NCBI GenBank assembly: GCA_965240325.2
Contig: OZ251231.1
Coordinates: 2,356,001-2,420,000 of the forward strand
DNA from: Rebecca billardiae RCC1528
Taxonomy: Eukaryota > Haptophyta
DNA: 64,000 nt
Direction of reading: 5' to 3'
A program made the position numbers and the translations under genes. This document shows positions 1 through 9,997 of the stretch, piece by piece. Within the stretch, counting starts at the first letter, position 1, and each line of letters begins with the position of its first letter. A model generated the notes under the pieces. The model saw only the letters and a list, made by a program, of their open reading frames with translations. It searched no databases and was not told the DNA's origin.

Positions 1-601
1 CGCCGCTGCCGAGAGGCTTGTCGAGCGCGTAGTGGTCGGTCACGACGCTCGGCATCGAGTTGCGCTCCGAGTCGATCTTGAGGCTCTGGCGGGTGGCGGG
101 CGAGCGCGCGGGCCCGCCCTCCTCGCCCTCGCCCTCGCCGTCCGCGCCCGGCGCGCCCTCGGTCACCGTCGCGTACGGTTGCTCGCTCTTGCGCTGCGGC
201 CGGCCCTGCGGGACGCCGAGCCCCGCCTTGATGGCGGCAGCGCCCTGCGAGTTGGAGCGCGCCATCCGAGGCGCGGGTGGGCGGCTCGGCGGGGTCGACG
301 TCGCGTTGGCCCGCCCGCCCGCGCTGCCCACAGTCCCGCCGCCCAGGCCCGACGCGAGGGGCGGCCGCGTGGGGGGCGTGGACGATGTGCCGCCGCCGTC
401 GCCCTGGCTCCGCCGCTGGGCGGCGGGCGAGACGCCGTTCGAGCGCGTGCCGCCTCGCGAGCCGCCCGGCGGCACAAGCCGCTGGCTCGGCACCGTCATC
501 CCGCGATCGCGCTGCGGCACGCCCGGGTGCTGCGGCTTGTCGTCGGCGTGGGAGATCACAGGACTCGCGGAGGAATGGGTATGCCAGTGGGGCGGGTCCA
601 T
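1..601 (-). CDS. Protein kinase, N-terminal part only (cut by window edge)
   Basis: The minus strand is open from an ATG at 601 to the left edge, so about 200 residues are visible and the rest lies outside the window. The protein begins MDPPHWHTHSS and continues as a low-complexity Ser/Pro/Gly-rich region. It ends with DHYALDKPLGSG at the edge. That ending matches the start of a Ser/Thr protein kinase domain: a short strand entering the glycine-rich ATP loop, as in CaMK/CDPK-type kinases. The catalytic residues are not in the window, so the class cannot be decided. The disordered N-terminus is typical of a regulatory extension. A stop lies in frame just upstream (656-658), so 601 is the first possible ATG. 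Antisense open frames on the plus strand here are composition shadows. Confidence 0.5.
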   Translation of the reverse strand, partial: MDPPHWHTHSSASPVISHADDKPQHPGVPQRDRGMTVPSQRLVPPGGSRGGTRSNGVSPAAQRRSQGDGGGTSSTPPTRPPLASGLGGGTVGSAGGRANATSTPPSRPPAPRMARSNSQGAAAIKAGLGVPQGRPQRKSEQPYATVTEGAPGADGEGEGEEGGPARSPATRQSLKIDSERNSMPSVVTDHYALDKPLGSG

Positions 602-1000
602 GTGGGTTCTCAGGATGGCTGAGGAAACGAGAGATCCATGCCTCCATGGTGCTCTTCAATTATCCCGCAATCATATCGCCAGATGGGTAATTTCCATATG
701 AGAATAGGCGCAGCGCGGCAGCGGCCGAGCGGGCGCCGGGCGGGTGCTCACATATTAATCAACTGCTGCCAGGAAGCGATGAACAAGGGGCGGGGGTGAT
801 ACAGCCGATGAGGAGTTGCCGGGCACATGTGACATGAGTGAAGAACTGAGCAGCGCGTGGACGCCACCGTGACGCCACCGTGGTCATCGCAATACGGAAA
901 GCGCCGGACCGAAAGGCGTCACGGTCTCAAGGGCGGAGATCTTGGGAGTGTGGGACACGCCCACATGACGCGTGGCTCGCGGTGCGTGCGCACCCGCGCA
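602..1000. other. Intergenic, nothing recognised
   Basis: About 400 bp between the divergent kinase start and the 3' end of the FkbM-like gene. It is AT-richer than the genes. I see no gene, RNA or repeat in it. Confidence 0.5.
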
Positions 1001-2971
1001 TCACGAGCCGTGCGCCGCGCCCCACGCGACGTTGCGCACGTGCAGCTCGCCCCGCTCGCACAGCCCAGAGCGCTGAATCGTCGGCGGCTCGCCGGGCTTG
1101 GCCCGGCGGCACAGCGCCGCCGTGCGGCCTATCGGCGCGAAGCCGATGCTGCGCAAGTACTGCAGGGCCTCGTCGCACGGCTCCTGCCCGCGGTACAGCG
1201 GTGGGCAGTTGGGCGAGCGCGACTCGAAGACGATGTCGCGCACGCGCGCGCGCAGCACCGCCGGCTGCGCGCTGCGCAGCACGCCAAAGTCGAGCCCCTG
1301 CATGTCCATCCTGAGGAGGGTGACGGGGAGAGTGCCCGCGAGGCTGAGCGCGCGCTCGAGCGTGATCACGGGCACCGCGCGCACCTCCTGCAGCTTGCGG
1401 CACCACCGGCCCCACCGCACCTCGGGGTTGAAGTCGGCGAGCGAGGAGCAGCCGGACACCAGCCCCGTGCGGAACTGGCCGGGGCCGCTCACGTTGGCGC
1501 GCGGCGCGACGGCAAACGGCAGCACGAGCCCGCGCGCGTGCTGCGCGCCAGCCGGCGGCGTGCGGCCGTCGGCGCTGCGCAGCGTGTGGCCCGCTTGCTC
1601 GGGCGCGCCCCGCGCCCGCTTCGCCACCTGCCGGTGCATCAGCGCCGCCCACTTGTCGAGCAGCGGCTCGAAGGAGAGCAGCTTCACGCCCGCGCGGCTG
1701 CCCCGCCCCAGGCTGTCCTGCAGCACGTCCCGGTCCGAGCAGCCGATCTCGACAAACGCACTTGTGTGCGGGCCGGGGTCGGGGGTGCGCGCGCCGCCGT
1801 GGCGGGCGTCGGCGCCCTCGCGACCGTCGGCGTCGAGGGATGCGACATGCAGCGGCACGGTCAGCGGCGAGCCCGTGGAAGGGCGCCAGCGCAACCGCCC
1901 CTTCATCCGATTCCGAGGCGGCTGAGGCGCGGCGGCACCCGGCGCCGTGGGCGGCGCCCACCTCCCTGGCGCCGAGAGCGTGACAAGCAAGGCCGCGCAG
2001 CCGTCGCCGCCACCGCCGAGCCCACTGCCGTCGCTGCCGCCGGATCGCACATCTGCGGTGCGCGCAGCCGACGCACCACTCGCGTCGTCGGGGCACGCGC
2101 GATCCGCGACGTAGCCCGCGGCGGCCAGAATGGCCACCGCGTGCACGCAGCCGCTCCACGGCGCCGCGCGCGCGTCGGCGCTGGCCGCGCCCGCGGCGCA
2201 GCGCCGCGCGGGCACGCGCAGCTGCACGGCCTCCACGCGCGCGAGGAGCTCGGGCCCCGGCACCGAGCGCAGCAGCGCGAGGTCGTTCGGCGCGACGCCG
2301 ATCCGCAGCAGCCGAACCGGCAGCCGGCGGCTGCCGCTGCCCCCGACCAGCCGCAGCGCGTCACGCAGCGAGTAGGAGGCAACTGGCACGACCTCTGACA
2401 CGCGCCCACACGCGGCCGCCCACTGCGGCGGCGGCAGCACGGCCGCGCCGCGCGCGCTCGTGCGATTGAAGGGGCCGAGCACGCCGGTGCACTCCCCGTG
2501 CGTCGAGACCGCGAGGCCGACCGTGCCCCCCGCCGCGCTCAGCGCCACCGGCAGGACCATCCCGCGCGCGTGCTGCATGCTGAGAGGGATGAACGTGTCT
2601 GTGGCGTCGCCGATGATGGCGCGCATGCCGTGCGCGAGCAGCCGCGCGTACGCGCGCGCGTACGGCTCGAACGTGACGAGAAACCCCTTCGGCAGCTGCG
2701 CGTCCAGCAGCTCGGCCGACGGGCGCGCGCCAGACGCGCCCACCTCGATCGCGACGTACTCGACCCCGAGCGCTGGAATGTGCAGCGAGCCGACGGCGGT
2801 GCCGCTGTCGGCGTCGTTGGCAATATTATTGGGTGGCTCGAGGAAGGCTACGTGGACGCGCGCGAACGCTGCGTCCCGGGTGAACGCCGCGCCCCCGGGC
2901 TCAAACTCGGCCACATCAAGTGTCGCGAGCCCAATCAGGGCCGCGACGAAGGCGGGCGCCACCGCCGCCAT
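1001..2971 (-). CDS. Tandem FkbM-like methyltransferase-domain protein
   Basis: Single-exon gene of 656 residues. The first 20 residues are hydrophobic (MAAVAPAFVAALIGLATLDV) and could be a signal peptide or anchor. Two similar halves follow. The C-terminal half has FVEIGCSDRD at about 406, LLSFEP, VPVITLERAL and LLRMDMQGLDFGVL; these match the SAM-binding and acidic motifs of FkbM-type methyltransferases. The N-terminal half shows the same layout in degenerate form (IEVGAS at 76-80, LVTFEP, VPVASYSLRDAL, LLRIGVAPNDLALL), with the key acidic residue of the MD-Q motif lost. The second domain is therefore probably the catalytic one (inference). The substrate is unknown; FkbM relatives O-methylate sugars or small molecules. 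The gene is divergent from the amine oxidase 210 bp away. A dispersed 31-nt motif lies just upstream of the start. Confidence 0.7.
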   Translation of the reverse strand: MAAVAPAFVAALIGLATLDVAEFEPGGAAFTRDAAFARVHVAFLEPPNNIANDADSGTAVGSLHIPALGVEYVAIEVGASGARPSAELLDAQLPKGFLVTFEPYARAYARLLAHGMRAIIGDATDTFIPLSMQHARGMVLPVALSAAGGTVGLAVSTHGECTGVLGPFNRTSARGAAVLPPPQWAAACGRVSEVVPVASYSLRDALRLVGGSGSRRLPVRLLRIGVAPNDLALLRSVPGPELLARVEAVQLRVPARRCAAGAASADARAAPWSGCVHAVAILAAAGYVADRACPDDASGASAARTADVRSGGSDGSGLGGGGDGCAALLVTLSAPGRWAPPTAPGAAAPQPPRNRMKGRLRWRPSTGSPLTVPLHVASLDADGREGADARHGGARTPDPGPHTSAFVEIGCSDRDVLQDSLGRGSRAGVKLLSFEPLLDKWAALMHRQVAKRARGAPEQAGHTLRSADGRTPPAGAQHARGLVLPFAVAPRANVSGPGQFRTGLVSGCSSLADFNPEVRWGRWCRKLQEVRAVPVITLERALSLAGTLPVTLLRMDMQGLDFGVLRSAQPAVLRARVRDIVFESRSPNCPPLYRGQEPCDEALQYLRSIGFAPIGRTAALCRRAKPGEPPTIQRSGLCERGELHVRNVAWGAAHGS

Positions 2972-2991
2972 ATTTACCAGGTACAGTTTAC

Positions 2992-3022
2992 TAAGAATAA
3001 GAGACGCACACAGCTCAGGCAG
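2992..3022 (-). repeat. 31-nt dispersed motif, copy 1
   Basis: On the minus strand this reads CTGCCTGAGCTGTGTGCGTC followed by TCTTATTCTTA. The same 31 nt occur on the plus strand at 49527-49557 and 59735-59765. This copy sits 21 bp upstream of the ATG of the FkbM-like gene, in the same orientation as that gene. Confidence 0.8.
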
Positions 3023-3181
3023 GACAGTATCGCCGGCCAATCCGGGGGAAAGCCAGCTGCCGCCTGCCCAGCTGGTCAGGACTTTCGTGTACCGGTTGCT
3101 GACCACGCCGCTCCGCTGGAGCCGCTCTCGAAGCCGCGACCGGCGCAGGTGGTCCAGATCGCGGCGACGCGCGCGCCGAGG

Positions 3182-4312
3182 ATGGCCGGCCAGGTCGACG
3201 CCGACGTGATCGTGGTGGGTGCAGGCCTGGCGGGCGCGACGGCCGCGTGGTGCATGTCGCTCAAGTCGCCGCACCTGCACGTCCGAGTGCTCGACGCGCG
3301 CGACCGCGCCGGCGGACGCCTGGTGAGCCCGCCAGGCGGTCTCACATTCGACCTGGGCGCGGGGTGGACGTGGCCGTCGCACGACAAGGAGCTCAACCGC
3401 GTGGCTGAGGCTATAGGCGTGGACACGGTGGCGCAATGGAGCACGGGCGAGATGCTCGTGCAGGCGAGCGACGATCGTGTGCACAGGGTGGCGCGCTGCA
3501 GCTTCTCGGAGGAGCACCGCTTCTGCGGCGGGACGGCGTCGATCGTGCGCAAGCTGTTCGAGCAATCGCGCGCGACGTTGAGGACGGGGCACGCGGTGTC
3601 TCGGGTGTGCACCGGCGCGGATGGGGTGCTCGAGGTGCACGCCGTGCGCTCCACGGATGGCGAGAAGGTGGTGCTCCGCGCACACGGCGTGATTGTCGCC
3701 GTGCCGCCGCCGGTCGTGACCGCCACGATCGCCTTTGAGCCGCCCCTCCCGCCCAAGCTGGCGCACGCGCTCGCGCACACGCCCGTGTGGATGGCCGACG
3801 TGGCGAAGGTGATCGTCACGTTCAGCGAGCCCTTCTGGCGCGACGTCGGGCTCTCGGGCTCGGCGAGCTGCATGCGCGGCCCCATCCGGCAGTGGTGGGA
3901 CAACACGGATCTCGAGATGCGGGACAGGGACGTGGCTGCCGGCACGGCCAGCCTCGCTGGGTTCGCCGTCGGCGACGAGGCGCGGCTGCTTGCCAAGGGC
4001 GGGGAGCAGACCGTAGAGGCGATCGAGCGCGTGCTCGCCCAGCTGCGCGCGCTCTTCGGCGAGAGGGCCGCGGACCCAGTCGCCGTGCGCTACTGCGCGT
4101 GGCCGGGCGAGGAGTGGACAGCCGACCCGACCGCTCGCACGCTCGACCTCCCGCCCATCTACGGCGCGGAGGTCCTCCGCATCCCGCCCAGCGAGTACAG
4201 CGGGCGGCTCATCTTCGCCGGCACGGAGACCGAGGACGAACACGGGCACATGGAGGGCGCGGTGAAATCAGGCAAGCGTGCTGCTCGGGCCGTGCGCGAT
4301 GTGCTTGGATGA
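3182..4312 (+). CDS. FAD-dependent amine oxidase family protein
   Basis: Single-exon gene of 376 residues starting at ATG 3182. The N-terminus holds a Rossmann FAD-binding motif (VDADVIVVGAGLAGATAAW, residues 4-22) followed by DARDRAGGRLVS, the usual second FAD contact in flavin amine oxidases. The C-terminus has IFAGTETEDEHGHMEGAVKS, the conserved flavin-binding end of the MAO/polyamine oxidase family. At 376 residues it is shorter than typical members (450-550), mainly in the substrate domain. No targeting peptide or C-terminal membrane anchor is visible, so it is probably cytosolic. Substrate could be a monoamine, polyamine or other amine. The frame is open upstream to 2498, but this is antisense to the neighbouring gene and the FAD motif sits correctly after this ATG. 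Confidence 0.8.
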   Translation: MAGQVDADVIVVGAGLAGATAAWCMSLKSPHLHVRVLDARDRAGGRLVSPPGGLTFDLGAGWTWPSHDKELNRVAEAIGVDTVAQWSTGEMLVQASDDRVHRVARCSFSEEHRFCGGTASIVRKLFEQSRATLRTGHAVSRVCTGADGVLEVHAVRSTDGEKVVLRAHGVIVAVPPPVVTATIAFEPPLPPKLAHALAHTPVWMADVAKVIVTFSEPFWRDVGLSGSASCMRGPIRQWWDNTDLEMRDRDVAAGTASLAGFAVGDEARLLAKGGEQTVEAIERVLAQLRALFGERAADPVAVRYCAWPGEEWTADPTARTLDLPPIYGAEVLRIPPSEYSGRLIFAGTETEDEHGHMEGAVKSGKRAARAVRDVLG

Positions 4313-4574
4313 GGACGCCGTGCCATCCGCAGTTTACCGTGAGGCACGCAGGCACCCTCCAATCTTGCTCAGGACGGATCGGATCAGCATCACCATCCCA
4401 TGCAGCCGCGGCACACTGAGTTGAACTACCTACTCGAGGTCGAGTAGTCGCCTGGAAACTCTCAACGAACTCTCAACTCTCAATATAAGTGTCTCCATCG
4501 TCTCTGGTCCGACTGGTTCCGCCGCCGCCAGGCGCCATCATCATTTTTGCGATGTGAACGAACCGCCGTCCGCC

Positions 4575-4600
4575 CCATCAAATACCTTGATGGTCCTTTG
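4575..4600 (+). promoter_or_regulatory. Partial copy of a hairpin motif upstream of the MFS gene
   Basis: CCATCAA, a short loop ATACC, then TTGATGG followed by TCCTTTG. The right arm and loop match the perfect 15-bp hairpin at 30464-30497, which also precedes a membrane transporter gene. The left arm here is truncated to 7 bp. It lies about 155 bp before the proposed start codon of the MFS protein. Confidence 0.45.
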
Positions 4601-4753
4601 GTCCGCCGAACGGTCCCTGAAACCATCATCAGTTTATTCGTCCTTTGCTCCCGCCGTGACGGGCTGACGGCGGCCGTGCGCGCGCAGCACCACGGCGCGC
4701 CCCCTCCAAGTGCAACGAACCGCAGGGTGGCCAGTGCGCCGTTCGTCAAGCTC

Positions 4754-6250
4754 ATGCAGGCGCCGCGGCTCAACCCGTGCGCCTCCTCGGAGAAGCCAGA
4801 GGCGATTGCATCGTACTGCGCCGACGCGGGCACGTCTATTCTCTTCCTCGGCGCTGGCGTCTTTGTCAGCGTGGCCGTGCTCAGGCTCGCGAACGAGGAG
4901 GCTGGCTGTCCACCCGATGCGGATGGTGTGTTTGTGGCCTGCGAGGGGCGAGTCTATGGCCTGCGCCCATCGTCCGTGATCGCTGTTCTCTCGACGATAT
5001 CCGGACTGGTGTCGGCGGCGTTCATGCCGTACGCTGGCGCCATCGTCGACCACACGCCCCATCGCCGCCTGTTTGGCGCGTCGATGGCCGCCATGGCCAT
5101 GCTGTCGATGCTCGGCCTCGCGTTCATCTCCCATCTCAGCTGGTTCTACCTCACGGTGATCTGCATGCCCTTAGGGGCGCTAGCGTACAACGGGCACACG
5201 CTCGCGCGCTGGTCGTACGTGCGCGAGTTTGTCGAGACGGACGCGGAGCTCTCGGCGGTCGTGTCCTCCGTCAAGATCTGGCAGATGCTGACGCAGCTCT
5301 TGTACCTGGCGCTTGTGGTGGGCATCTCGCTGCCGCTCGGGCTGAGCGCTCTGGACACGTCGCGCCTGGGGCAGGGGACGTCGCTGAGCGTGGCCGCTCC
5401 GCTGCTTCTGATCGCGTGGCGACGCTTCAAGGCGCGCCCGGCCTCACACAAGCTCGAGCGCGGTCAGTCGCTGATGGTCGCGGGCGCGCGCGAGCTGCTG
5501 CGCATGCTGCGCACACTGCAGACCACCGCGCCGGGGATGCGCGTGCTTTTGCTCGGCAACGCGTTCGTGACGGCGCCGCAGCTCTCGTACACGGCCATCG
5601 CCGTCACCTTCCTCACGCAGCAGCTCGGCGTCGCCGCGTCCGAGGTCGGCCTCTTCGCGGCAGCGCTGCTCGTGAGCGGACCGCCGGGCGCGCTCGTGCA
5701 CCGGCAGGTGTCCCTGCGCGTCGGCCACCGCCGGTGCATGCTCCTCGCGATCTGCTGGTGGGTGGTGACGCTCGGCTGCTTCTCGGGCGTGCTGCGCACG
5801 CCCGCCGACCGCCCCCTTGCGATCGGCTTCGCCGTCGCCTCGGGCATAGGCTTTGGCTGGCTCGGGCCCTCGCAGACGTCGTACCTCGCAGCGCTCATGC
5901 CTCCTGGCTCGGATGCAGAGCTATGGGGCCTCGTCACATTCACGCAGGTGAGCCTCGCGTGGCTGCCGTCGATTGTCTTCGCGTCGCTCAACGAGGCGCT
6001 CAACGACATGCGGCTGGGGATGGCGTCTCTGATCCTCTTCTTCGTCGTCGGCGCGGCGCTCACCGCGACCATCAAGGAGGACTCCCGGCTGCACGCCTCC
6101 GACACGGCCCTCACGTCGTCCAGCGCAAGCCATGCTGCTCCGGCTGCAGCTTCGTCAGCGCGCAGCGGCACCGCACGGCCAGCGGCAGCGTTCGATGCAG
6201 TCGCCGTCGCGTCTGGCCCCGACAAAGCGGTGAGTGGTCCTATACAGTGA
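4754..6250 (+). CDS. MFS-type transporter (Atg22/UMF1-like)
   Basis: Single-exon gene of 498 residues from ATG 4754. The frame is open further upstream but without another ATG. About 12 hydrophobic segments are visible, starting with TSILFLGAGVFVSVAVLRLA. A loop after the second segment holds AGAIVDHTPHRRL, the MFS loop 2-3 signature (G-x-D-R/K region). The central loop (ARPASHKLERGQ) separates two six-helix halves. The overall layout is closest in feel to the Atg22/UMF1 group of MFS proteins, but I cannot assign a substrate. The C-terminal 60 residues are Ser/Ala-rich and likely cytosolic. The gene is not in an obvious functional pair with the amine oxidase 440 bp upstream. Confidence 0.7.
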   Translation: MQAPRLNPCASSEKPEAIASYCADAGTSILFLGAGVFVSVAVLRLANEEAGCPPDADGVFVACEGRVYGLRPSSVIAVLSTISGLVSAAFMPYAGAIVDHTPHRRLFGASMAAMAMLSMLGLAFISHLSWFYLTVICMPLGALAYNGHTLARWSYVREFVETDAELSAVVSSVKIWQMLTQLLYLALVVGISLPLGLSALDTSRLGQGTSLSVAAPLLLIAWRRFKARPASHKLERGQSLMVAGARELLRMLRTLQTTAPGMRVLLLGNAFVTAPQLSYTAIAVTFLTQQLGVAASEVGLFAAALLVSGPPGALVHRQVSLRVGHRRCMLLAICWWVVTLGCFSGVLRTPADRPLAIGFAVASGIGFGWLGPSQTSYLAALMPPGSDAELWGLVTFTQVSLAWLPSIVFASLNEALNDMRLGMASLILFFVVGAALTATIKEDSRLHASDTALTSSSASHAAPAAASSARSGTARPAAAFDAVAVASGPDKAVSGPIQ

Positions 6251-6747
6251 GCGTGATGACGGATGCCGCTCCGCGGCCGCGCCCATGACCAAATTGACCA
6301 CGCAATGAATGGAATGATGACCCACGGGTCGGACTCTGGATCGTAGCAGTGACACATCCGCGCCAGTCCGACGTCGGATACTCCGGGATCGGCTGTCGTG
6401 GGCACTCTCTGCATTATTAATAGACTGCATAGACATATAGTGCTGATGCTGCCTTTTCTGAGTTTCTGACTAGTGGTAACTGATGACAGCACGACGACTG
6501 TCCCTCATGCTGATGGCATATGTAGTATATGTGTGCGGGCCGATGCTGACGATCATGATGGCGCTTCGAGAATCGAGTCGTCGTCACGCGGCGGCGGCCC
6601 GCGCCGCGCGCGGGTTGCCGGGTACGGCACTGACGCCTCCGTGCACGCTGCACTGGGTCCGACAGCGACTCAGCTCTGCTTCGGACTCAGGAATGCGCGC
6701 ATGTCTTCACGAGCCTGACGCAGCCGCCGCCATGCCGCGCAGCCTTC
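6251..6747. other. Intergenic, nothing recognised
   Basis: About 500 bp between the convergent MFS and acyl-CoA dehydrogenase 3' ends. Small open frames on both strands lack recognisable similarity. No repeat was seen. Confidence 0.5.
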
Positions 6748-8169
6748 TCAGTGGCCACCCTTGTGTCCCGGCGCGCTCGGCAGTGGGATCTCCGCCTTGG
6801 CGGCCTCCCTGAGCAGCTTGCCCGCAATCACGAGGTGCTGCACCTCGGAGGTGCCCTCATAGATCTCCGTGATGCGCGCGTCGCGGTAGTACCGCTCTGC
6901 GGGCATGTCGCTCACGAAGCCCATGCCGCCCAGCACCTGGATCGCCTGGTGCGAGCACATCGTCGCCGCCTCGGACGCGCACAGCTTGGCCATGGCCGCC
7001 TCCTTGGTGAAGTCTTGCCCGGCGTCCTTGAGCATGGCCGCCCGCCAGGTCAGCAGCCGAGCCGAGTCGATGGCGCACGCCATCTTCGACAGCTTGAGCT
7101 GGATGGCGTACATGCTCGAGATGGGCGTGCCGAACGCTTCACGCTCCGTCGAGTAGCGCGTGGCGACGTCGAGGGACGCCTGCGCGATGCCGAGCGCCTG
7201 CGCGGCGATGCCGATCCTGCCGCCGTCGAGGGTCGTCATCGCGATCTTGAAGCCCTCGCCCTGCTTGCCGAGCAGGTGCGACTTGGGCACGCGCACGTTG
7301 TCGAGGATGAGGTTGGCCGTGGACGAGCCGCGAATCCCCAGCTTGTCCTCCTTCGCGCCGAGGCTGAACCCCGGCAGGTCCATCGGCACGATGAAGGCGC
7401 TCACGCCCTTGTGCTTCAGGCTGCGGTCGGTGGTCGCCATCACGACCGCGCAGCTCGCCTCGTACGCGTTCGTGATCCACGCCTTGGTCCTGCGGGCGCG
7501 CGCGGGGGGTGGGGGGGAGGGGGCACGGCAGGGCGCCCGATGCCGTGCGAGGGTGAGCACCGAGCCGGTCCGGATCCCCACAGCATCAGGCCGCAGCGGG
7601 TCGGGCCGGCGAGCCGTCTCAGCACTCGCGTACCCGTTCAGCACCCAGTCGCCACCATCCTCCTTGGCGGTGGTCGTGGCGGCGCCCGCGTCCGAGCCGT
7701 TCCCTGGCTCGGAGAGCCCGAAGCAGCCGATCTCCGCGCCGCGCGCGTACTCCACGAGGAACTCCTTCTTCTGCTCGTCAGTGCCGTACTTCTCGACGGG
7801 TGCGCAGTAGAGCGAGTTGTTCGCAGACATCACGACACCGGTCGACGCGCAGCCACGCGAGATCTCCTCCATCGCGACGGCGTAGGCCAGTGCGGACATT
7901 TCCGCGCCGCCGTACTCCTCGGGCACCATCATGCCCATTAGCCCCAGCTCCGCCAGCTTGTCCACCTGTGCTCGCGGAAACGTGTGCCCCGCATCGACGT
8001 CGCCAGCAATCGGGAAGAGCTCCTGCTCCGCAAACTGGCGCGCCATGTCGCGGACCATGACGACCTCCTCCGGTAGCGTGTCCAAAGTCAGCATGCCGCG
8101 CCTCGACAGCGGCGCGCCGCATGCCTTCGCCGCGCCGCATGGAGCGAGCCTCCTTCCCAGAGCGAACAT
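6748..8169 (-). CDS. Acyl-CoA dehydrogenase (short-chain type), two exons
   Basis: Exons are 7634-8169 and 6748-7489 with a 144-nt GT-AG intron (7490-7633), giving 425 residues. The intron is a multiple of three without stops, so the unspliced frame stays open. Splicing is needed because it restores the family motif WVLNGTKAWIT across the junction. The protein starts [12 protein letters not shown], a likely mitochondrial presequence, followed by the ACAD N-terminal helices. [14 protein letters not shown] and the WVLNG block bind FAD and substrate, ARYSTERE-type helices follow, and [12 protein letters not shown] near the C-terminus carries the Glu that is the catalytic base in short-chain members. 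Length and motifs fit butyryl-CoA or 2-methyl-branched-chain dehydrogenase. It catalyses the first step of beta-oxidation with electrons passing to ETF. It is divergent from the FKBP gene 195 bp away. Confidence 0.9.
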   Translation of the reverse strand: MFALGRRLAPCGAAKACGAPLSRRGMLTLDTLPEEVVMVRDMARQFAEQELFPIAGDVDAGHTFPRAQVDKLAELGLMGMMVPEEYGGAEMSALAYAVAMEEISRGCASTGVVMSANNSLYCAPVEKYGTDEQKKEFLVEYARGAEIGCFGLSEPGNGSDAGAATTTAKEDGGDWVLNGYASAETARRPDPLRPDAVGIRTGSVLTLARHRAPCRAPSPPPPARARRTKAWITNAYEASCAVVMATTDRSLKHKGVSAFIVPMDLPGFSLGAKEDKLGIRGSSTANLILDNVRVPKSHLLGKQGEGFKIAMTTLDGGRIGIAAQALGIAQASLDVATRYSTEREAFGTPISSMYAIQLKLSKMACAIDSARLLTWRAAMLKDAGQDFTKEAAMAKLCASEAATMCSHQAIQVLGGMGFVSDMPAERYYRDARITEIYEGTSEVQHLVIAGKLLREAAKAEIPLPSAPGHKGGH

Positions 8170-8364
8170 GGTGCAGCCGGCCGCCTTGTGCTCCGTGCGC
8201 GGTTGCTCACACCGGCCGCGGCCGGTGAGCCGAGCGGGAGGGCCGATGCAAGGGCGCCGATGACGCTCGCTCGCTCGGTCCTGGGCAAAAAGACGAAACG
8301 CGGACGTGCGCGTCGCCCACGGTTCGTCACCTTTGCGACGAAAAGCTGCTGGCTTAACTTCAGC

Positions 8365-9672
8365 ATGGCGATCGGCCGCGGCGCCACGTGGACGCGGGCG
8401 CGGCAGCTGCCGCCGCGCTCGAGGGTGCGCCGCGCGTGCGCCACCGCCGTCGAGCCCCCGTCGAGCTCGGACCTTAGTGGTGACGGCGGCGTCATCAAGC
8501 GAACGCTCCTGCCGGGCAACGCAACCGCCGCACGGCCCCCTAACAACGCGGTCGTGGTCGTTCACTTCATCGCGTGGCTCGCGAACGGCACGCAGCTCGC
8601 GACGACGCGCGGCGGAACGCCGCTCGAATTACGGCTGGGGTGCGAGCCATCTGAGGCCGTCGCTGGCTGGGAGCTGGCCCTGCCCACGATGCGTCCGGGC
8701 GAGCGTACGCTCGTCACGTGCGAGAGTGCGTACGCGTACGGAGACGAGGGCGTGCCACCGCTCATACCCCCAAAGGCGGCGGTGAGCTTCGAGCTGGAGC
8801 TGCTCTCGTGGCGGCCGAGCGTGAGCAGCGGTGGCGTCGCCACCGGCATCTCGCGCCGCTGGATCGACAAGATGGTCTCGCTGCAGGACGAGGGCATCAG
8901 CATGCCGACCACCTCTGCCAACGAGATGCTGCGCCAGATGGTGAGGGAGGAGGACTCGGACGCGACGCCCGCCGACCTGCGCGAGAAGGGCTGCGCCGCG
9001 GCGCCGAGCTCGCCCGCCGAAGCGCCGACGCCCGACGAGCCGGATATCGACTCGGCGGAGGTTCTCGCGCGCGCGGCGCAGCTGCGTGACCTGCGCGAGC
9101 GCGCCGAGCGGCTGAAGCGCAAGAGCGGCGACGCGCGGGGCGAGGAGGAGCGCGAGCTCGAGGTGGTCGGCGGTGGGCTGGTGGGCGAGCCGATCGTGCA
9201 GGAGCTGTACCGGAAGGAGCCGGGGGCCGCCGAGCTGCACTCCTGGGTGGAGGGGCGGGGCGACATCGAGGTCCTCATCCCGATCGACGAGGGCGTCGCT
9301 GCGCGCGCCGTGGACGTGTCGATCAGGCGACAGCACCTGCGCGTCACTGCGCCCGGCCTGGAGCTCGAGGGAGCGCTCGCCGCTGAGGTGGATGTGGAGG
9401 CCAGCTCGTGGGTGGTGCAGCCGGCGACCGCGGCGAGCCCGCGAGCCGTGTACGTCCTCCTCGTCAAGCGCGACCCCGCTGCAGGCCGTTGGCTCGCCGT
9501 CTTCTCCCGCGATCGGCCGACAGCATCGGAAGGGCTGGGGGACATCGCCTCCACACTGCCGCCCGCCGTCGAGCCAATCGGTCGTGGCGGAAATCATACT
9601 GCGGACGACGGCCCAACGGCGCATTCTTCGGACGAGCCCATCGTGTACGACGTGCCGCGCTCGGACACGTAG
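8365..9672 (+). CDS. FKBP-type prolyl isomerase fused to a CS (p23-like) domain
   Basis: Single-exon gene of 435 residues from ATG 8365; the frame extends upstream only to a GTG at 8188. After a basic N-terminal stretch comes an FKBP domain (about 30-125). It has a single-residue-spaced core around [13 protein letters not shown], then [35 protein letters not shown] and SFELELLSW, the hallmark last half of FKBPs. The middle is acidic and charged (about 150-265). A second domain (about 270-380) begins with [17 protein letters not shown] and contains [11 protein letters not shown], characteristic of CS domains, which bind HSP90. The architecture suggests a chaperone-linked isomerase. Several catalytic aromatic residues of FKBP12 seem substituted, so activity is uncertain. 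A basic N-terminus could be a targeting sequence. Confidence 0.75.
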   Translation: MAIGRGATWTRARQLPPRSRVRRACATAVEPPSSSDLSGDGGVIKRTLLPGNATAARPPNNAVVVVHFIAWLANGTQLATTRGGTPLELRLGCEPSEAVAGWELALPTMRPGERTLVTCESAYAYGDEGVPPLIPPKAAVSFELELLSWRPSVSSGGVATGISRRWIDKMVSLQDEGISMPTTSANEMLRQMVREEDSDATPADLREKGCAAAPSSPAEAPTPDEPDIDSAEVLARAAQLRDLRERAERLKRKSGDARGEEERELEVVGGGLVGEPIVQELYRKEPGAAELHSWVEGRGDIEVLIPIDEGVAARAVDVSIRRQHLRVTAPGLELEGALAAEVDVEASSWVVQPATAASPRAVYVLLVKRDPAAGRWLAVFSRDRPTASEGLGDIASTLPPAVEPIGRGGNHTADDGPTAHSSDEPIVYDVPRSDT

Positions 9673-9997
9673 CGGCTGCGTCCTCGAGGCCCGCGTCGCC
9701 TGAGGCTGCGTGGCCTCCGTGATTACTTGTTTCGACTACACCGAGGCGGGGGCCTGCTGCCAGGCCCCCGATTTACCCGACGAAGTAACCCGAACGGCCG
9801 AACTCCCCACGTTGCCAGTTGGCAGCAGAGTGAATCGGCCTCGGGGCGGAGTCTGACGACAATAATGATACGATGACTGCTACTGCTAGCTACATCTCGC
9901 GGACTCGGACGAGTCATCTCGACTCTCGTGGCGCGGTCGCATCATGAGACTAGTTACATGCTGACAATATTATCAATCGGTCGCGTATCTGCTGTGA
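9673..9997. other. Intergenic with a GC hairpin
   Basis: Region between the convergent FKBP-CS and alpha/beta hydrolase 3' ends. It holds one strong hairpin (9747-9770) and no gene. Confidence 0.5.
9747..9770. other. Perfect 10-bp hairpin in the 3' region of the FKBP-CS gene
   Basis: CGGGGGCCTG, a 4-nt loop CTGC, then CAGGCCCCCG. It lies 75 bp after the stop codon. It could be a 3' UTR structure of either convergent transcript; the role is unknown. Confidence 0.5.

Noticed and set aside
32-701. Three plus-strand open frames over the kinase N-terminus
   Set aside because: They are antisense shadows in GC-rich DNA; the minus frame ends in a kinase-domain start.
857-2398. Long plus-strand frame antisense to the FkbM-like gene
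   Set aside because: Arg/Ala-rich with no domain; the minus frame carries clear methyltransferase motifs.
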